DNA from: Cichorium intybus
Lineage: Eukaryota > Streptophyta > Magnoliopsida > Asterales > Asteraceae
Length of the DNA: 64,000 nucleotides
Direction of reading: 5' to 3'
NCBI GenBank assembly: GCA_023525715.1
Contig: CM042015.1
Location: forward strand, 87,730,250-87,794,249
Shown: piece by piece, positions 1 to 11,088 of the stretch
Numbering within the stretch: the first letter of the stretch is position 1
How the letters are laid out: every line of letters begins with the position of its first letter
Notes under the pieces: generated by a model
What the model was told of the DNA's origin: nothing
What the model saw: the letters and a program-made list of their open reading frames with translations, nothing else
The model's database searches: none
Position numbers and translations under genes: made by a program

Positions 1-2329
1 CAATGGAGGGACTATGAGGTTGGCTTGGAGCTTCGGCTGGCTCATGAGAAGAGGAATGTTGATTATTCGAGGGTTGAGAAACCTCGACACCTTCATGAGA
101 CTGGTCCTCGAAAGATGAATTTAAAGGAAGCTCCACCTCCACTCGAACTTTGTCTTTTTCCGAATTTTCATTTTCTCTGGTCTGAATGTTGGAGACAGGA
201 TGAAGCATGGCTTTTTCATCGAAGGTCACATCTCTTGATGTAATGACCTTCATAAGCTCTGGGCTCCACAATTTGAAACCTTTCACTCCTGTATTGTATC
301 CAATAAAAATGCACTTAATGGCTCTTGGTTCTAATTTGCCATTATCAACCCGTACATATGCTGGACATCCAAACGGTATTAATTTTGTGTAGTCAGCAGG
401 CTTACCAGACCATAGCTCAAACGGAGTCTTCTTTCCAATAGTACGTGAGGGGGAGCGGTTGATAATATAGCATGCAGTGGAAGCTGCTTCGGCCCAAAAA
501 GACTTTGGTAGCTTCGAGTGAGAGAGCATGCATCGGACCTTCTCCATGATGGTGCGGTTCATTCTTTCCGCAACGCCGTTCTGCTGTGGTGTGTGGACTA
601 CAGTGCGGTGACGTGTAATCCCTTCCTTACGGCAATAGGAGTTGAATTCTTCTGAGCAGAATTCCAGTCCGTTATCGGTACGAAGGTATTTTACTTCAAA
701 ACCGGATTGTTTTTCAACTAACACTTTCCAATCCCTAAAGGTTGAAAATACTTCTCCCTTTGTCTTTAAGAAGAACGACCATACTTTCCTGGAGAAGTCG
801 TCAATAATAGTGAGCATATAAGAGGCTCCACCTTTCGATGTAACCTTTGCCGGTCCCCATAAATCCGAGTGTATGTAGTCGAGTGGTCCTTTTGTCGTAT
901 GTTTGCCACTGATAAAACTTACTCGCTTCTGCTTTCCGAACACACAATCTTCACAGAATTCAAGTTCGGTTGATTTGTGCTCCCCGAGCAACCCCCTTCG
1001 ACTTAGTTCATTCATACCATGGTATGACATGTGAGCGAGCCTGAGGTGCCATAGACGAGAGCGATCAACGTTGGAGAGTGATTTAGAACATACCGAGACT
1101 TCGCCGGAGATAACTTGCCCATCCATAATGTAAAGGTTTGCGGATTTTCTAACTCCTCGGATGACCACAGAACCTTCCTTGAAAATATGGAGTTTCCCGT
1201 CTTTGCCAACAAACTCGTAACCTTTCTTCTCGAAAGTACCGAGACTTAGTAAATTTCGCCTAAGACCGGATACGTGCTTCACATCTTGAATCGTTCGAAC
1301 AACGCCATCGAACATGCGGAACCTGAGTGTACCCCGTCCAATAATACGACACGAAGTGTCGTTACCCATTAGAACGTGGCCTTCGTTAACCTTTTCATAT
1401 GAATGAAAAACGCTTCGGTTGGAGCTCATATGAAAAGTACACGCTGAATCAAGTACCCACTCACTTGTGGTTATTAAACCGTAGTCCGAAACGGATAGAA
1501 GCTCGCCATCGGAACCAGTTTCGGCAACATCGGCTTCAACGGTGTTATTGGTTGTTTTTCCCTTTGCGATTGCCTTCGCTTTCTCCTTGTTCTTTAACTT
1601 GAAACATTCATCGATCAGATGTCCCTTCTTGTGGCAATAATTGCAATATTTGCGATTGGCTTTGGACTTAGATCTAGATCGGTTTTGTGAAGAGCTACCT
1701 CTCTCGTTAGGTCTCCCTCTGATGTTGAGACCTTCGGCTTTAGAATCGCTGCTACTGTTCCCAACTATCTGCTTCATCTTTTCCTTTGAATCAAGAGCAG
1801 TCATTACCTCGTCAAGGACAAGAGTGTCCCGAGAATAGATAATGGTGTCACGAAAGTGATCGTAGGAGTCTGGGAGAGAAGATAATAAAAATAACGCCAA
1901 GTCTTCGTCTTCGTATTTGACGTCCATATTCTCCAGATTTCCTACAAGCTCTTTAAAGGTAGAGAGGTGATCAGACAAAGAACTACCTTCACTCATCTTT
2001 AGGTTAAAAAGTCGTTGCTTCAAGTGTAGCTTGTTGGGCAAGCTTTTCGTCATAAGGAGCTGCTCGAGTTTTAGCCAGAGAGCCGCTGCGGATGTCTCTT
2101 TCAACACATCTTGGAGAACGTCGTTAGAAAGATGCAAACGGATCTGCGACGACGCCTTCAGATCTTTCATCTCCTTTTCCTCAGTCGACCAAGTTGCCGG
2201 CATTTTCTCCATTCCTAATAGTGCTTTGTGGAGATCCATTTGGATCAACACATCTTTCATCTTTACTTGCCAGAGAGGGAATCTTGTGTTTCTGTCAAGT
2301 AAAGGAATATCGTACTTCATCGATGACAT
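1..2329 (-). CDS. Ty1/copia gag-pol polyprotein, open to the window edge (3' part outside)
   Basis: The minus-strand frame begins at the ATG at 2329-2327 and I find no stop before base 1, so about 776 residues of one gag-pol frame are visible. In order I see: gag starting MSSMKYDIPLL; a zinc knuckle CNYCHKKGHLIDEC (near 1630); the aspartic protease motif WVLDSACTFHM (near 1450), which has DSA as in Tnt1-type copia elements; the gag-pre-integrase His/Cys part (LWHLRLAH ... FCEDC, near 950-1060); and the integrase core with HSDLWGP, RTDNG and NGVAERMNRT (near 550-860). RT and RNase H would lie left of the window. The ATG is 45 bases from the primer binding site, as expected. The frame is free of stops in my reading, so the element could be autonomous, although the missing half cannot be judged. 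This is a Tork/Tnt1-like element by domain order and protease motif. Confidence 0.9.
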   Translation of the reverse strand, partial: MSSMKYDIPLLDRNTRFPLWQVKMKDVLIQMDLHKALLGMEKMPATWSTEEKEMKDLKASSQIRLHLSNDVLQDVLKETSAAALWLKLEQLLMTKSLPNKLHLKQRLFNLKMSEGSSLSDHLSTFKELVGNLENMDVKYEDEDLALFLLSSLPDSYDHFRDTIIYSRDTLVLDEVMTALDSKEKMKQIVGNSSSDSKAEGLNIRGRPNERGSSSQNRSRSKSKANRKYCNYCHKKGHLIDECFKLKNKEKAKAIAKGKTTNNTVEADVAETGSDGELLSVSDYGLITTSEWVLDSACTFHMSSNRSVFHSYEKVNEGHVLMGNDTSCRIIGRGTLRFRMFDGVVRTIQDVKHVSGLRRNLLSLGTFEKKGYEFVGKDGKLHIFKEGSVVIRGVRKSANLYIMDGQVISGEVSVCSKSLSNVDRSRLWHLRLAHMSYHGMNELSRRGLLGEHKSTELEFCEDCVFGKQKRVSFISGKHTTKGPLDYIHSDLWGPAKVTSKGGASYMLTIIDDFSRKVWSFFLKTKGEVFSTFRDWKVLVEKQSGFEVKYLRTDNGLEFCSEEFNSYCRKEGITRHRTVVHTPQQNGVAERMNRTIMEKVRCMLSHSKLPKSFWAEAASTACYIINRSPSRTIGKKTPFELWSGKPADYTKLIPFGCPAYVRVDNGKLEPRAIKCIFIGYNTGVKGFKLWSPELMKVITSRDVTFDEKAMLHPVSNIQTRENENSEKDKVRVEVELPLNSSFEDQSHEGVEVSQPSNNQHSSSHEPAEAPSQPHSPSI

Positions 2330-2373
2330 GGTTGAAAATAGTTTTTACGAATCGTTATCGGAAAACCCGGATT

Positions 2374-2385
2374 GCTCTGATACCA
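2374..2385 (-). other. Primer binding site of the copia element
   Basis: Read on the minus strand this is TGGTATCAGAGC, the complement of the 3' end of plant initiator tRNA-Met. It lies two bases inside the LTR end at 2388, which is the usual copia arrangement and fixes the element orientation as minus. Confidence 0.93.
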
Positions 2386-2387
2386 AT

Positions 2388-2907
2388 TGTAGACAAAATC
2401 GACTTCAATAAATAATCGATTAACTTCAAGATCGAAGTATAAAACCCAAATATCACGATAATGATTCAACGGAATATAAAACTATTGAATAATCAACCAA
2501 GAATAGATCGAACGGTAAAAAGAAAGAACACAGGATATTTACGTGGAAAACCCAAATCGGGAAAAACCACGAGCGGAGGAAGCCGAGAACCAATTCACTA
2601 TATTTTGTGGTGTTTACAAAATATTTGAAGAATATAAAAATACAAAGAGTTTATAAAACTCTTATGTATTTACAAGAGAAGAAATTGGATTTGAGAGATG
2701 TGTTTTGATGTTTTTGGTGTGATTTGCATCAATGATCTTCTACCCTTTATATAGGGTTTATTGAAGTGTGAATCAAGAGAAAATATGGTTGCAATTGTTG
2801 AAAACAAATATGAACAACTACAAAAAATTCTAAGCTTGAGTTGCAAATGTTGAAGTAGCCAAGTTGAAGTTGAAGTTGATTGTCAAACTTGAAGGCATGC
2901 ATTCACA
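2388..2907 (-). repeat. 5' LTR of the copia element (outer edge approximate)
   Basis: The inner edge at 2388 is clear because it has the terminal TGT/ACA next to the primer binding site. The outer edge is an estimate: a terminal ACA at 2907 would give a 520-bp LTR starting TGTGAATGC on the minus strand. The second LTR and the other TSD copy lie outside the window, so the outer edge cannot be confirmed. Confidence 0.65.
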
Positions 2908-4219
2908 ACTCGAATTAGGTAAAAAGCTTTGTTTGACAATACGAGCTTTTAGCTTTTATTTTAAACAAAACTTTTAAACCAAAAGCTACTTCAACTAGCT
3001 TTTAGAAGCCTTTAGTTTTTTGGGGATTTTAGTTTTAATTTTTATTTAACTTTACACATTTAAAAACTAAGCTACTTCTATCGAACGCTTCTACATAAAC
3101 AAAAATTGCAGCTTTCAACTTTCAGATTTGAGCTACCACCTACCAACTAATTTTGTCAAGCACGCATTTACGAATAATAGCTTACACATTAACAAACTGA
3201 TTACAAATTATAATTATATTATATTTTCACATATTAATATTTTACATCAATAAAGATTTATATATAAACAACCTTTATGATGTTAAATCTACAATACGGT
3301 AAGACATACATTGTGTTTTTGTTTAAGTCATGTCTTCGTTCAGTAAAAATATATCACGTGACAACAATGGATCTTAAAGTACTATAGAGGAACACAAACT
3401 GGTTTTGGGGCAGCGAATATTTATCAATATTTTCTTTTTAGTTCCACATCTGAAATGAATAATAGGCTTCAATGATTTTCCTCATACAATCTAAAATGTG
3501 CGCTTCAAACTGGAAAACAATCTTTTAAGGGTCCCTTGTAGGACACTCAACAATCTTTAAAGGGTCCCTAAGGTTGTGTTCTATTATATGTATATTTGAA
3601 AGGTACACCAATAAAAATAATGAGAAGAAACATAGTAGGAAATAAGTGGTTGATTTATATCTTCACATAACATCACACTTTGAAGCACATGGTGACATAA
3701 TGTCTAATCTTTCCCCTATGTCCCCAACAAGCCATATGCGTGTCATTTTACCCCTTCCTACATTAGCATATGCAAAAATTCAAACTATAATATAGAGCCC
3801 AGTTGAATTGGAAGCAAATTAGTGACATCGGATCTAATGAAAATCATATAGGAGAAGACTTGTTAAGGTAGAAGCAAAGTAGTGGAGTCGGGCCGACAAA
3901 AATAACAAAATTACAAAAGATGGACCCTTTCATTGAAGGGAGATATCATCCGTTTGTACTCGATCTTCAAGGGTTGGATGCATGAAATAACAGCATACTT
4001 TCATTGATTTGTTTATCACATCTTTTTTATTTCATTTCTAACTATTATAACATTGTACATTTAATATCTTCCTTATTAAGGCATTGCACTTAAAAAAATC
4101 TACCCATCTATAACATTGTACTTTCAGTTTTTTTTTCTACGAAGACATTATTCTTTAATTAAAATCTATCTATCTATAACAATGAAATTTACGTTTTATT
4201 TAGATTGCATTGTTGTAAT
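2908..4219. other. AT-rich intergenic stretch
   Basis: I see no gene here. The open frames are short and have no recognisable domain. Near 3525-3570 the phrase with TTTAAAGGGTCCCT is repeated, with no clear element ends. Confidence 0.6.
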
Positions 4220-4659
4220 TAGGGGTAAGCATGATTCACTTCAATTTATTACTAAAACCAAACATAATAAAAAAAATTGTTTTCATACTTCTAGTTTTCA
4301 CATTTTATTAACAATGCTCGTGACATTCAACAAAAAACGAGTCTTTTACTAAAATGGAATACGAGACGAAGTAATGAATGTTCATTATTTTGATTTCCAT
4401 TGGTAACCGTAAAGTCAGGTTAATTATTTTAGTTTTCAACATACTTCATCACTTAAGCAACTACATAAAACGACGTCGTTTTAGTTTTTTTGGGTTCGGT
4501 TTGGATCTTTTCAGTTTTTAAATAGAAAAAAACAAACTGAACGTAGAATTTTGGTTTTTTTCTAGAAAACAAAAATCAGACTCCCACAATTCAAATTTCC
4601 AATAATGGTTTTTCGGTTTCTTTTGGTTGTTTCGGTTTTAGGTTTTTTGCACACCTCTA
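4220..4659. mobile_element. Degenerate hAT-type MITE
   Basis: The ends TAGGGGTAAGCA (4220) and, read from the right, TAGAGGTGTGCA (4659) match at 9 of 12 positions and resemble the hAT ends elsewhere in this window. Flanking octamers match at only 5 of 8 positions, so this would be an old copy. The interior has the runs of GGTTCGGTTT typical of such elements. It also contains the palindrome AAAACGACGTCGTTTT near 4467. Confidence 0.45.
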
Positions 4660-6344
4660 CCTATAATTGGATAGATTTTTAAAAGTACAATGTTCTAATA
4701 GGATGAAATAAAAAGTAGAATGTTATGATAAACAAATCAACGAAAGTACATTTCTAGTTCGTGTGTTTAACGTAAACTTCAAAACCAAATTGTTTGTCAT
4801 ATTTCCTCAATTTTATAGGTTCCATATTCATTTTAGGGTAGTGTTGTTTATAGTTACAACTTGTCTCAGAAGAAGAATATGAAAAGCAAATGATCTTAGT
4901 GAATATGCATCTAACTAGGCATGGGAAAAAAGGGGCACTTTCTTGTCAAGTAGGCATGATGAAAGGAGCACTTATCTTGTCAACATGCGTTTAACATGGT
5001 GGAAGGGCAGTGTACCTTTCATCTCAAGAACCATCCCTAAGAAAATTTCATAGTCACAGTCAAATTCACAATAATAATGGTACAAAAATATTCTATGCTT
5101 TCATTGCAGACACTAATGGAACCAAAAAAATTGCTTACTCATCAATCCCACAAAATATACTCCTCATTTTAGTTTCAAGTATCAAATGATAAAAAAAAGA
5201 ACTTAGCATAAGCTAATTCCGGTTAAGAGAAACTCCCTATGTTTCCCAAAATTGACAAGCATGACTTTAGAAAATCAAATGTGTTACTTTCTATGGCAAA
5301 ATTATGCGAATTTTTCAAGTTTTTGAAGAAAAAAAACTAGTATATACTATCATTACTAGTAAGGAATTAAAACTCAAGAATTGTTAGACGTTAATTGGTG
5401 ACAAAAATCGGTCACATCGTTATGGTTGGTGAATGGCATTAAAAAGATAATCGTATCTCATCTATGGGAATGGAAGATGCATTGGTGTTGCATTTAGTAC
5501 ATGAGACTGGAGTGCACATTACTACCCAACCTTTCTAGGGTTATCTCCAATGAGAGAGAATTCACGTCTGTTTGTGCAGATGAAATATCCAGAGCGAGTC
5601 CATGTCACACATGTTTGGGTGGGACAAAATAGTGTAGTTTTTGTCTCGTTGACACATTATTACAAGGTACACAGTACACCGAACACAATGTCATGTTGTG
5701 CATAACAAATGGTGCCTACAAGATCAAAGACGAACATGGAGTCATATTAAATGTTAACCAAGCACTCAAGAAAAAAGACGTATGGAGGGTCATGCGAGCA
5801 ATTATGTAAACAGCATGCAAGCAATACCACCTCGATTACCCTTATCATGTATTAATACTTTCTATAAAGCATTCAAACACACCCTCCACTTAGACCATGG
5901 GATGTTGAATCCAGTCCTAATATGTCCAAAACTGATACTTCAATCGTTTTCGTTTACTTAGTCACATCCTTGAATGTAGGAAATGAACACCCTTTAAAAG
6001 TTTTATCTTCTCTAAGTGAGGTCCACTTAGAATGTCATTACTCATTTAATAGGTCTAAGAGAGTAAACATGATCTAAAGTCTAAACACACCCGCAATATC
6101 CGTACTGCTTCAGGGACTTAACAAAAAAAGATTACGTGCGTTGGTGTTTTCATGGTCATAGTTTAATTAAAATTCTAGTTAGTGGGGACAAGATTTGAGT
6201 GGTTATAAAACGGTCTGTTTTAGAATGATTAAAGCAAAATGCTTATGCAGTCTACCGTAATCAAATGGTTAGATTTTGCACATTGTCAAAGGTGATGATC
6301 ATCCACTCAGCTTACAATCTTTCACCAACTACAAGTGACATAAG

Positions 6345-6347
<3 letters not shown>
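4660..6347. other. AT-rich intergenic stretch
   Basis: No gene or element ends are recognised. Several non-coding stretches (5380-6120) are less AT-rich and could be a decayed element, but I cannot name a family. Confidence 0.55.

Positions 6348-6411
<64 letters not shown>
6348..6411. repeat. (CA)n microsatellite
   Basis: Uninterrupted CA dinucleotide for about 64 bases, about 415 bp beyond the stop codon of the PPR gene. Confidence 0.97.
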
Positions 6412-6416
<5 letters not shown>

Positions 6417-6825
6417 CCATAGAACTTATATATGAAAGGAAAAAGAACTTATTTTACATTCTTTTTCTTAATAAGAAACACAAAGTAAAATTCAAGGATC
6501 ATTAATTTATAGTTTAGTAATTGCTTTTTACTATCAACTTTTACCAAAGAATGCAACATTCAACAATAAAGCTGGCAAGCTGTCAACTTTCCTATGTATT
6601 TTCTTGAATAAATTACATCATTACAAATATATATGTATAACTTGTTTGAAAATTTGCTAATGAACTCTTTAACGCCAAATTCATGCAAAATTTAGGCTTC
6701 TTACATGAATAAATGAACAAATCTTTCATAACTTTTTGTCTATTTTTTCATCTTCAACATCATGTAAAACAAACAACAGCTGTCAATTCACATAAACCAA
6801 ATCCCTTCAACTTTTCTCTATCCAC

Positions 6826-8556
6826 TCAATCTTCCCAACTGCAACCCGGATCTTTTATAACTCGTCTATTTTTCATCAACCCTCGTATTCTTGAAACATC
6901 ATTCCATCGACCCTCAAAAGCATACAAATTAGACAAAAGTGTATACACAGCACTACAATCTTGATCCATCTTAAAAATCACTTGTGCAACTTTTTCTGCC
7001 AATTTTAAATTCGAATGCATCTTACAAGCACTAAGCAAAGATAACCAAATAGATACATTCGGTTCCATTGGCATGCTTTTAATTAACTCTTCAGCTTCAT
7101 TTAACCTCCCTTTACGCCCTAAAATATCCACCATACACGCATAATGCTCAAGCTTCACATTCACACATTCATACCGTAATAAATAATTAAAAATACATCT
7201 TCCTTTTTCTAACATACCACAACGACTACAAGCAGAAAGAAGACCCGTAAATGTTATATCATCAAGTGGGACTCCATTACGTATCATTTGGTTAAAAAAG
7301 ATTAAAGCCCACATACCATAACCATGTTGTGCACATCCAACAATCATTGAGTTCCATGAAACAATATTCTTTTTTGATATTTGTTTAAATACGGATAATC
7401 CATCGTTTATATTCCCACATTTGGTGTACAATACAATGAGCGAATTGCCTACAAACACATCGGTTTCAAACCCTAGCTTTATAGCTGCTCCATTGATCTC
7501 TTTCCCTTTGTCTAAATCTTCCATTTCACAACATGAATTTAAGGCACTTGTGAATGAAGATTGATTTGGAAGCACATTGGATCTAAACATGTCAGAAAAT
7601 ACTTCTAATGCTTTCTCATGTTTGGAATTTAAACTGTAACCAGTTATGAGGGCAGTCCATACTACCACAGAAGTATTTAACTTCTCTTTAAAAACTTTGG
7701 AAAAACTATCGATATCTTTGCACTGTGCATAAAATGTAATTAAGGGGGCAGTAATGTATGTGTCTGAGAGATGACCAAGTTTGACTACATGGCCATGAAT
7801 CTTGACCCCTAAATGTAAATCTTTTACATTTGCACAAGCTGTTATTGCAGATGAAAATGTAAATGAAGTAGGCTGAATGTTATGAAACAACATCTGTTTA
7901 AAGAGAAATAATGCGTCATTACTTTTTCCAGCTAGGTCAAGTCCACTGATCATTGAAGTCCAAGAAATTACACTCCTGTTTGGCATCTCGTGAAACAATC
8001 TCACAGCATCTTTTACTCTTCCATTCATGAAATATCCATAAATCATAGAGTTCCAGGCAGCTTCGTCTTTTAAAGGCATTTCCATGAACAGTTGTTCAGC
8101 AGCTTCGGTCTTTCCATATGTGAACAACCCATTTACCATCATCGTCCAAGAAACCACAGTTCTTTCAGGCATTTGTTCGAACAGCTTGAAACCCATTTCC
8201 GGATTCCCACAGTCGAAACAACCTTTGATCATAGAGTTCCAGGTAACTACATCTCGAACTAGCATTTCGTCGAACAGCTTCAAGGCGTCATTAAGCCGAT
8301 TGTTCCTCACATGATTTTGGATCATCTTAGTGCGCGAATAAACATCTGGGCAAGAGAGTTTGTTCGGAAATAGAAGACACTCATTCGCTTTATGGTTTTT
8401 GAGGTGATCAGAAGTTACGGGAATGCATGCAGGAGTAGTTTGTTTGACATGACTCGTGATAATTGTTAAACGTTTCGAGGATTGCGCGAGCTTTGTGCAT
8501 AAGATGGTACGAGAAGTCTCAAATGAACTTCGTGAAACTTTGAATTTCCTAATCAT
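6826..8556 (-). CDS. Pentatricopeptide repeat protein, PLS class, ending in the E domain (At5g46460-like)
   Basis: This is an intronless 576-residue protein, as is usual for plant PPR genes. Residues 1-45 are rich in Arg, Ser and Thr and nearly free of acidic residues, which suggests an organelle (probably mitochondrial) targeting peptide. From about residue 72 to 500 there are repeated PPR units of the P, L and S type, seen in recurring phrases such as DVVTWNSMIKG (102-112), TVVSWTMMVNG (133-143), SVISWTSMISG (195-205) and NIVSWNSMIVG (397-407). Residues about 503-576 form the E domain (WLSLLSACKMH ... VYTLLSNLYA). The protein stops at PGCSWED. Family members I recall, including Arabidopsis At5g46460, continue into E+ and DYW domains, so the DYW cytidine-deaminase-like domain is missing here. 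Such proteins bind organelle RNA, and DYW members act in C-to-U editing. The target RNA cannot be read from the sequence. A hydrolase-like or enzyme role is not implied. Confidence 0.93.
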   Translation of the reverse strand: MIRKFKVSRSSFETSRTILCTKLAQSSKRLTIITSHVKQTTPACIPVTSDHLKNHKANECLLFPNKLSCPDVYSRTKMIQNHVRNNRLNDALKLFDEMLVRDVVTWNSMIKGCFDCGNPEMGFKLFEQMPERTVVSWTMMVNGLFTYGKTEAAEQLFMEMPLKDEAAWNSMIYGYFMNGRVKDAVRLFHEMPNRSVISWTSMISGLDLAGKSNDALFLFKQMLFHNIQPTSFTFSSAITACANVKDLHLGVKIHGHVVKLGHLSDTYITAPLITFYAQCKDIDSFSKVFKEKLNTSVVVWTALITGYSLNSKHEKALEVFSDMFRSNVLPNQSSFTSALNSCCEMEDLDKGKEINGAAIKLGFETDVFVGNSLIVLYTKCGNINDGLSVFKQISKKNIVSWNSMIVGCAQHGYGMWALIFFNQMIRNGVPLDDITFTGLLSACSRCGMLEKGRCIFNYLLRYECVNVKLEHYACMVDILGRKGRLNEAEELIKSMPMEPNVSIWLSLLSACKMHSNLKLAEKVAQVIFKMDQDCSAVYTLLSNLYAFEGRWNDVSRIRGLMKNRRVIKDPGCSWED

Positions 8557-9253
8557 GGTGCATTCGATTTGGCGGGTAACAGACTACTCCACACGTTCAT
8601 TTGGCTAAAATCTTGATCTCCAAAAACTGAAGGGACTAAAGAGGATTAAAGTTTTTCTTTTTATGTAGTTTGTGACTTTGTGTTATATCTTTATATAGTT
8701 TTTATTTTATATTATTATTTTCGAAAAATATTAATTTAATTATTAAAAATGTATAAATTATTTATTATCGTTACAACTTGCATCATCATCGACTATCATA
8801 TTTAATTATTTATACATCAGTAATATCTACTTTGGTTTCAACTTTTAACGAAATAATAATAACAATAAATGGCTTTTTTTGTTTTTCTTTCTCATCCAAT
8901 CTAGAAAAATATATATTTAGTTTATTATAATTTTAGTTGAATATATATTATAAATTTTTATTATTCAATTTATTTTATTTGAGGCTTTTATTATTTTTAG
9001 TTATAATTGCTGTTACTAATCTTGAAAACAGTCGTTAGACATTTTCGTTTTATTTTTGAAAACTGATTGGACAACTCAAAATATATTTGACATTTTGATT
9101 CATATATAACAAGTAATTATTAATAAATTGTAATATTTAATAGAATTAATGTAATAACAAAAATTGTCAATTTTTAATTATCTATATAAACCAAAATAAT
9201 TATTTTCGATATATATTAGCATTAAAGTAATAAATATGTGACTCATTTATAAG
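8557..9253. other. AT-rich 5' flank of the PPR gene
   Basis: Very AT-rich, with no coding potential seen. It must hold the PPR promoter, but no convincing TATA or other element stands out against the AT background. Confidence 0.5.
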
Positions 9254-9261
9254 AGTATAAC

Positions 9262-9576
9262 TAGGGATGACTCATGAGAATATGGACCAGAAAAATCGAA
9301 TCGAACCGAAACCAAACCAAACCAAACCAGGACCGAATATACATTGTACGGTTCAGTTTTCGGTTTTTAAAAAATGCTAATTCGGTTTCGGTCCGGTCCA
9401 GTTCAGTCCGCAGGCAATTCTTACCCCTAACACTACTATTGATCATTAAACCGAACCGAACTGAAAATCAATATAACCGGAACCGAATATATATATTTGG
9501 TTCAGTCTTCAGTTTTTAAAAAATCCTAATTCGAATTTCGGTATTCAGTTCGGTTTTCGGACCATGCTCATTCCTA
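9262..9576. mobile_element. hAT-type MITE, 315 bp, with 8-bp TSD
   Basis: The ends TAGGGATGA (9262) and, from the right, TAGGAATGA (9576) are inverted repeats. They are flanked by AGTATAAC (9254-9261) and AGTATAAT (9577-9584), an 8-bp TSD with one difference, which is the hAT signature. The interior consists of CCGAACC/CGGTTCGG-type repeats and has no coding capacity. Confidence 0.85.
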
Positions 9577-9584
9577 AGTATAAT

Positions 9585-10468
9585 TGTAAAGCCCGGAACC
9601 AGGTATCGAAAAAATAGCATCTAACTGTTAAAATAAAGACAAAATAATGAATTCAGGGGAAAATGGAGGTTAGCGGCGCTAACTTTGCAGGATCCCGTAT
9701 CAGTCGCGAGCCAGTCTGAAACGCGACGTTGACCTTGCATGGATTTGCAGTTAGGGCGCTAACTTTCAGGTTAGCGGCGCTAACTTCGCCTGAGCGGGAA
9801 AAAGTGGGCCATTTTTAAGTCACATAACACCCCCAAGTCCGTCATTTTGCCTCTAGAATCCAGAAAACACTTGTAAACTCTCTCTTAAGCTTCCATGGTT
9901 GTTTGAGCTTCATTTGTGGGTTTGTGAAGGATCTTGGAGGAAGAAGAAGGTAGCAAGGTGCTCTAGAGAGAGTGGTGCTTAGAAGGAGTCAAGTTCTTGT
10001 TGTCCCTAGACCATTGACGCTTAGGGGATTTCACCGACCTTCCTTTACCGGCGAAAGCCGATGACGATGTTTGCTGGCGATGGCCGATGATGATGTTTGC
10101 CGACAAAAGTCGATGATGATGATTTCCGACGGATCAGGGCAAGCCCGAGAGGCGAGTGATGTTTGTTAAATGATGTTTATAAATTATTCGAAAATATGGG
10201 GAACTCACTAAGCAATATGCTTACGGTTTTAAGTTTAAAATGTTTCAGGTACTTATGGCGTGTGAGGCTCGGGCACGGCGTGATCGCGGGCATTGGCATC
10301 TATTTTGTTACTTCCGCTGTGATGTTATTGACTATGGATTATGAAACACTTATTTATCTTTTGGTGAACTAAATGAATGATTTCAATAAATGAATGGTTT
10401 GGACGTATGTTTTATTATATTTGGGGTTTAAAAGAAAAAAAATTTATGTGTGTTTTTGAGACGTTACA
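9585..10468. mobile_element. Probable solo LTR, 884 bp
   Basis: The segment starts TGTAAAGCCC and ends GACGTTACA, so it has TGTAA..TTACA termini. It is flanked by ATAAT (9580-9584) and ATAAC (10469-10473), a 5-bp TSD with one difference. No primer binding site, polypurine tract or gag-pol follows, so a solo LTR is the best reading. Inside are three copies of a GTTAGCGGCGCTAAC-like palindrome (9668-9790) and repeats of GATGATGATG type. Confidence 0.65.
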
Positions 10469-10473
10469 ATAAC

Positions 10474-11088
10474 CATGTCCCCCATTAGAGATATACAAGT
10501 TCATATGACTGTCATAGGATGTAGATCAAATGATTTGTTACTGATATAGCAAAATCATGAATATGTAGATAAGTTCTTGATAATGATCCTCTTAAAATTT
10601 AATATGACTGTCAATTGTGTTTATATTGTATCCTTTTGTTGTTTACAACATATGAACTCTTGAACTTGATTTGTTACTTATATCTAAAACATGTATTTGG
10701 CAAATGACAAATATAACCGATAAGCTAGAAAAAAGAAGTTCTTAGGAATTTTTAATCTTTAAGAATTCCCATTATATTTTTTTCATTAGGACCTTTAACT
10801 AATAGTAATAGAAATAGTGGCAAACTCTAAACCTTGAAAGGTAATTAACTAATTATATTATAAATCACCATCTTCTTCTCTGTGAGTACGTATTCGGTAT
10901 TCCTTCTCCGATTAAACCCACACACACATCCACTAATTCCTTCAAGCCTCATGAAAACAGAATGAATTCAAAAGCAAAATGTATCGATAATTCATGTTTG
11001 AAAATATAAAAAGTAAAAGAAAACTTGTTAAATAATAAGACTTGCTCAAGTTATTAATGGTTGCAAAAAGATTAAGAATAAAAATAAT
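10474..11088. other. AT-rich intergenic stretch
   Basis: No gene or element ends are recognised. Confidence 0.5.
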
